A stretch of 17,712 bases of DNA from Fidelibacterota bacterium (lineage in GTDB: Bacteria > Fidelibacterota > Marinisomatia > Marinisomatales > TCS56): assembly GCA_013203015.1 (NCBI GenBank), contig JABMPO010000044.1, positions 1 to 17,712 on the forward strand, in the 5' to 3' direction. Both the position numbers and the translations under genes were made by a program. The number at the start of each line of letters is the position of its first letter. Within the stretch, counting starts at the first letter, position 1. Positions 15,564 to 17,712 of this stretch are shown here, one piece after another. Under the pieces are notes generated by a model. That model was not told where the DNA came from. It made no database searches and was given only the letters and a program-made list of their open reading frames with translations.

Positions 15564-16967
15564 TTAATTCCAGGCTTTGCGGTAGGTGTAGGTAACGCGG
15601 ATTGATTCACCGGCAGGTATTGTCAACGGGAAATAAATGGTACTGGCGCTCTCTTTAATGTACATCGAGGATTCGTCCCGGATCACCCAGTCGCCGCTGA
15701 TGTTTTCGATCAGTCTGACGGAAATATCCTCATCGCGCTTGTTTGAAACGGAAATTTCGATTGTCGCCTGTTCGCTTTTACGCTGACGATCGTAATTCAA
15801 GACTTTCCGCTTACCAATAACATCAAAAGCGCGTCCCGCTTCCAGGGTGACTTCCTCCCCGCGGGGCACCTGTCCGATATTATCCTCTCCGGCAAATTCA
15901 ATACTGCCACGGCTGGTGGTCTGATAAATCTCTACCTTACCGCGGGGTAATGGCTTATTAAGCTGATTTTCCTCGGAATTAATGAATTTGTACTGCACAC
16001 TCAACGGTTCATCACGCTGACTGCGTTCCGAATTCTGGAATAAGTAAGTCTTAACAAAATTAATTCGGGATGGGTTGTATAGGCGAACGGTAACACTCTC
16101 GTTGCCAATAAAATCGATCTTTTCCGGCAGATAATAAATATGATAATCGCCAAGAGTCTCATGGGTTGGTGGTACAGTTCTAGTAGCCATTGATTCGAGC
16201 GCCAGGTTCTGCCCACCACGTTTACTGTAATCATAACCGGGTCGAACCCGGCGGAGATTTCCCTCAACCAATTGCAATTCCAAATTGGTGAAATCGATAT
16301 TGCTGCTATTCACAATTCTGGCTTCAGTGACCAGTTCAGCTTGAGTAGTGTCAGCATCAAGTACCAACCGATAAATTGCGCTCCAGGTAAAGCCTCTGCT
16401 CAGGTAAATCAATTCACCGTCAGCAGATTTATCAGACCGTGAATAAACATCCCAGCTAAGATAAGGTTTTAGCTGTTGGTCGGGGACCAATCCTGTTACG
16501 GCAAACCACTCAATTTCTTTGCGATTAAACAATTTGATAGTGTTCTTTTGCTGTAGGACAATTTGCTGTGGCGTAAACGAAAATAAAATACCTTCTTCCT
16601 CTTCACCACTGTTCGTACGAAGTTCAACTTCTTCACCCACCCGATCGGCAAAATACTTTTCCCAAGTGAAAATATTGCGGTTCAGCCGTTGATAGCCAAT
16701 ACGGACACCATCCACGGTCAGAAAAGGTGAATCATCCACCATACCCTTGGGGAGAATGTCAAAAGTTACCCGGTTTATCCCGGTTTTAATCGGCCAGTTG
16801 ACTGGTTGCTTTAACAGCGCAGTACCGTCTTTATAAACTGTCATTGTGGCGCCTTTTGATTGGGCCACTAGCGGGACAATTATTAGGGATAATAATGTCA
16901 GCGCCCAAATACTACGCCGGACCAATTTAAAATAGTGTTTAAGTAAATAATTCATAATGCTACCCAT
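15564..16967 (-). CDS. Exported DUF4139 domain protein
   Basis: The 467-residue product has an N-terminal signal peptide: basic residues KLVRRS, hydrophobic core about 19-34, then VAQS. The mature part is almost wholly beta-strand-like. It has the features of DUF4139 (PF13598): MTVYKDGTALLKQPV at the start, WSAIYRLVLD in the middle, and the hallmark ending ISVSNKRDEDISVRLIENI plus IPAGESIRVTYTYR. No enzyme motif is visible and the biochemical role of this family is not known; a cell-envelope location is inferred. The ATG at 16967 lies one base after the valS stop; a second in-frame ATG at 16955 would give a protein shorter by four residues. It is the second gene of the valS-recG-mntP unit. 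Confidence 0.85.
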   Translation of the reverse strand: MGSIMNYLLKHYFKLVRRSIWALTLLSLIIVPLVAQSKGATMTVYKDGTALLKQPVNWPIKTGINRVTFDILPKGMVDDSPFLTVDGVRIGYQRLNRNIFTWEKYFADRVGEEVELRTNSGEEEEGILFSFTPQQIVLQQKNTIKLFNRKEIEWFAVTGLVPDQQLKPYLSWDVYSRSDKSADGELIYLSRGFTWSAIYRLVLDADTTQAELVTEARIVNSSNIDFTNLELQLVEGNLRRVRPGYDYSKRGGQNLALESMATRTVPPTHETLGDYHIYYLPEKIDFIGNESVTVRLYNPSRINFVKTYLFQNSERSQRDEPLSVQYKFINSEENQLNKPLPRGKVEIYQTTSRGSIEFAGEDNIGQVPRGEEVTLEAGRAFDVIGKRKVLNYDRQRKSEQATIEISVSNKRDEDISVRLIENISGDWVIRDESSMYIKESASTIYFPLTIPAGESIRVTYTYRKAWN

Positions 16968-16968
16968 T

Positions 16969-17712
16969 TTACGCTAACATTTCCAGGTTGAATTTTATTT
17001 TCTCCAGCTCTGAATTGAAATCAACCACTTTTTGCCGCTCGCGTGCAACTACTTGTTCAGGTGCACGGTCAATAAAATTCTGATTAACCAGTTTTTTCTG
17101 AACCCCGGCTAAATGTCCGTTCAATTCAGAAAACCGTTTCTCTAGTCGTGTTCTTTCGAGCTCCAGATCTATCAAACCGGCCAAGGGTATGAACAGTTCC
17201 ATATTTCCCACAACCGCTGTCGCGGAATGAGCTGGCTTGGCTAAATCGGTACCTGAATTTACGTTTTCCAGTCGTGCTAATGATTTGATAACGCCCACAT
17301 GTTGTCTAATTTTATTTAAGGCGGATTCCGAACCTCGGACAACCAGATCAGCCCGTTTGGCCGGGGGGACATTCATCCTGCTGCGAATAGTGCGAACAGC
17401 GGTAATTACTTCCTGTAGCAACTTCATATCTGCTTCAATATTTTTATTAATCAGCTTTGATTGTAGCTCTGGCCATTGGGCGACAATCAGATCGGTATTA
17501 TCTTCACCGCGAAAATGATGCCATAATTCTTCGGTAATAAATGGTGCATAAGGATGAAGCAATTTTAAGATTCCCTGCAATACATGCACTGCCACAATTC
17601 TGGCAGTCTGCGCCAATTCGGGATCGGAGCCATAAAACCGGGTCTTGGCGATTTCAATATACCAGTCACAGAAATCATTCCAGGTAAAATCATAGATGAT
17701 CTTGGCGCCTTC
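16969..17712 (-). CDS. valS: Valyl-tRNA synthetase, C-terminal part
   Basis: The frame is open to the window edge, so the N-terminal catalytic domains lie outside; about 247 residues are seen. The visible part starts in the anticodon-binding domain with the class I signature region YDFTWNDFCDWYIE and continues with LHPYAPFITEELW, both characteristic of ValS. The end is the ValS C-terminal coiled coil, with two helices rich in Glu, Arg and Lys (LELERTRLEKRFSEL and QKVVDFNSELEKIKFNLEML) that contact the tRNA. The enzyme charges tRNA-Val. A TTG at 17616 is internal and not the start. It is the first visible gene of the operon and its stop lies one base before the DUF4139 start. Confidence 0.95.
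   Translation of the reverse strand, partial: EGAKIIYDFTWNDFCDWYIEIAKTRFYGSDPELAQTARIVAVHVLQGILKLLHPYAPFITEELWHHFRGEDNTDLIVAQWPELQSKLINKNIEADMKLLQEVITAVRTIRSRMNVPPAKRADLVVRGSESALNKIRQHVGVIKSLARLENVNSGTDLAKPAHSATAVVGNMELFIPLAGLIDLELERTRLEKRFSELNGHLAGVQKKLVNQNFIDRAPEQVVARERQKVVDFNSELEKIKFNLEMLA

Overview
The window looks like a chromosomal segment of a Gram-negative environmental bacterium, possibly of the broad FCB group. This placement is inference: the basis is a putative lipoprotein M28 peptidase with PA and PDZ parts, an exported DUF4139 protein, an opine-dehydrogenase-family protein, and no recognisable close relative. No rRNA, tRNA, CRISPR array, insertion sequence or integrase gene is visible.

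Left part (1-5699), all genes on + strand. The 3' end of an opine-dehydrogenase-family gene is followed by two visibly AT-rich genes: a membrane-anchored beta-lactamase-fold serine hydrolase and an exported alpha/beta-hydrolase with a C-terminal TPR. Each is preceded by a long imperfect inverted repeat built like an integron attC site. The two repeats share the octamer TAACCGTT at their 3' ends. A weaker third candidate follows the second hydrolase. This reads best as a small gene-cassette cluster without an integrase in view. After a roughly 340-base stretch without a convincing gene come a HEAT-repeat protein and another AT-rich gene, an ICMT-like membrane methyltransferase.

Middle part (5700-8204): a TatD-family nuclease (-), a small DsrE-family protein (+), and an exported N-terminal-nucleophile hydrolase of the C45/acyltransferase type (-) whose 3' end overlaps the DsrE gene convergently.

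Right part (8283-17712), all on - strand, with two compact operons. valS (partial), DUF4139 protein, recG and mntP are separated by only 1, 7 and 2 bases, and a hairpin terminator lies beyond mntP. A sigma-70-like promoter candidate then leads into an M28 peptidase gene, feoA and feoB; feoA and feoB overlap by four bases. This places ferrous iron uptake (FeoAB) and Mn(II) export (MntP) in adjacent operons, the iron system co-oriented with a zinc peptidase.

The most interesting element is the attC-like cassette cluster at about 564-3830. Everything to its right is mostly well-known housekeeping or transport genes in a somewhat unusual arrangement.
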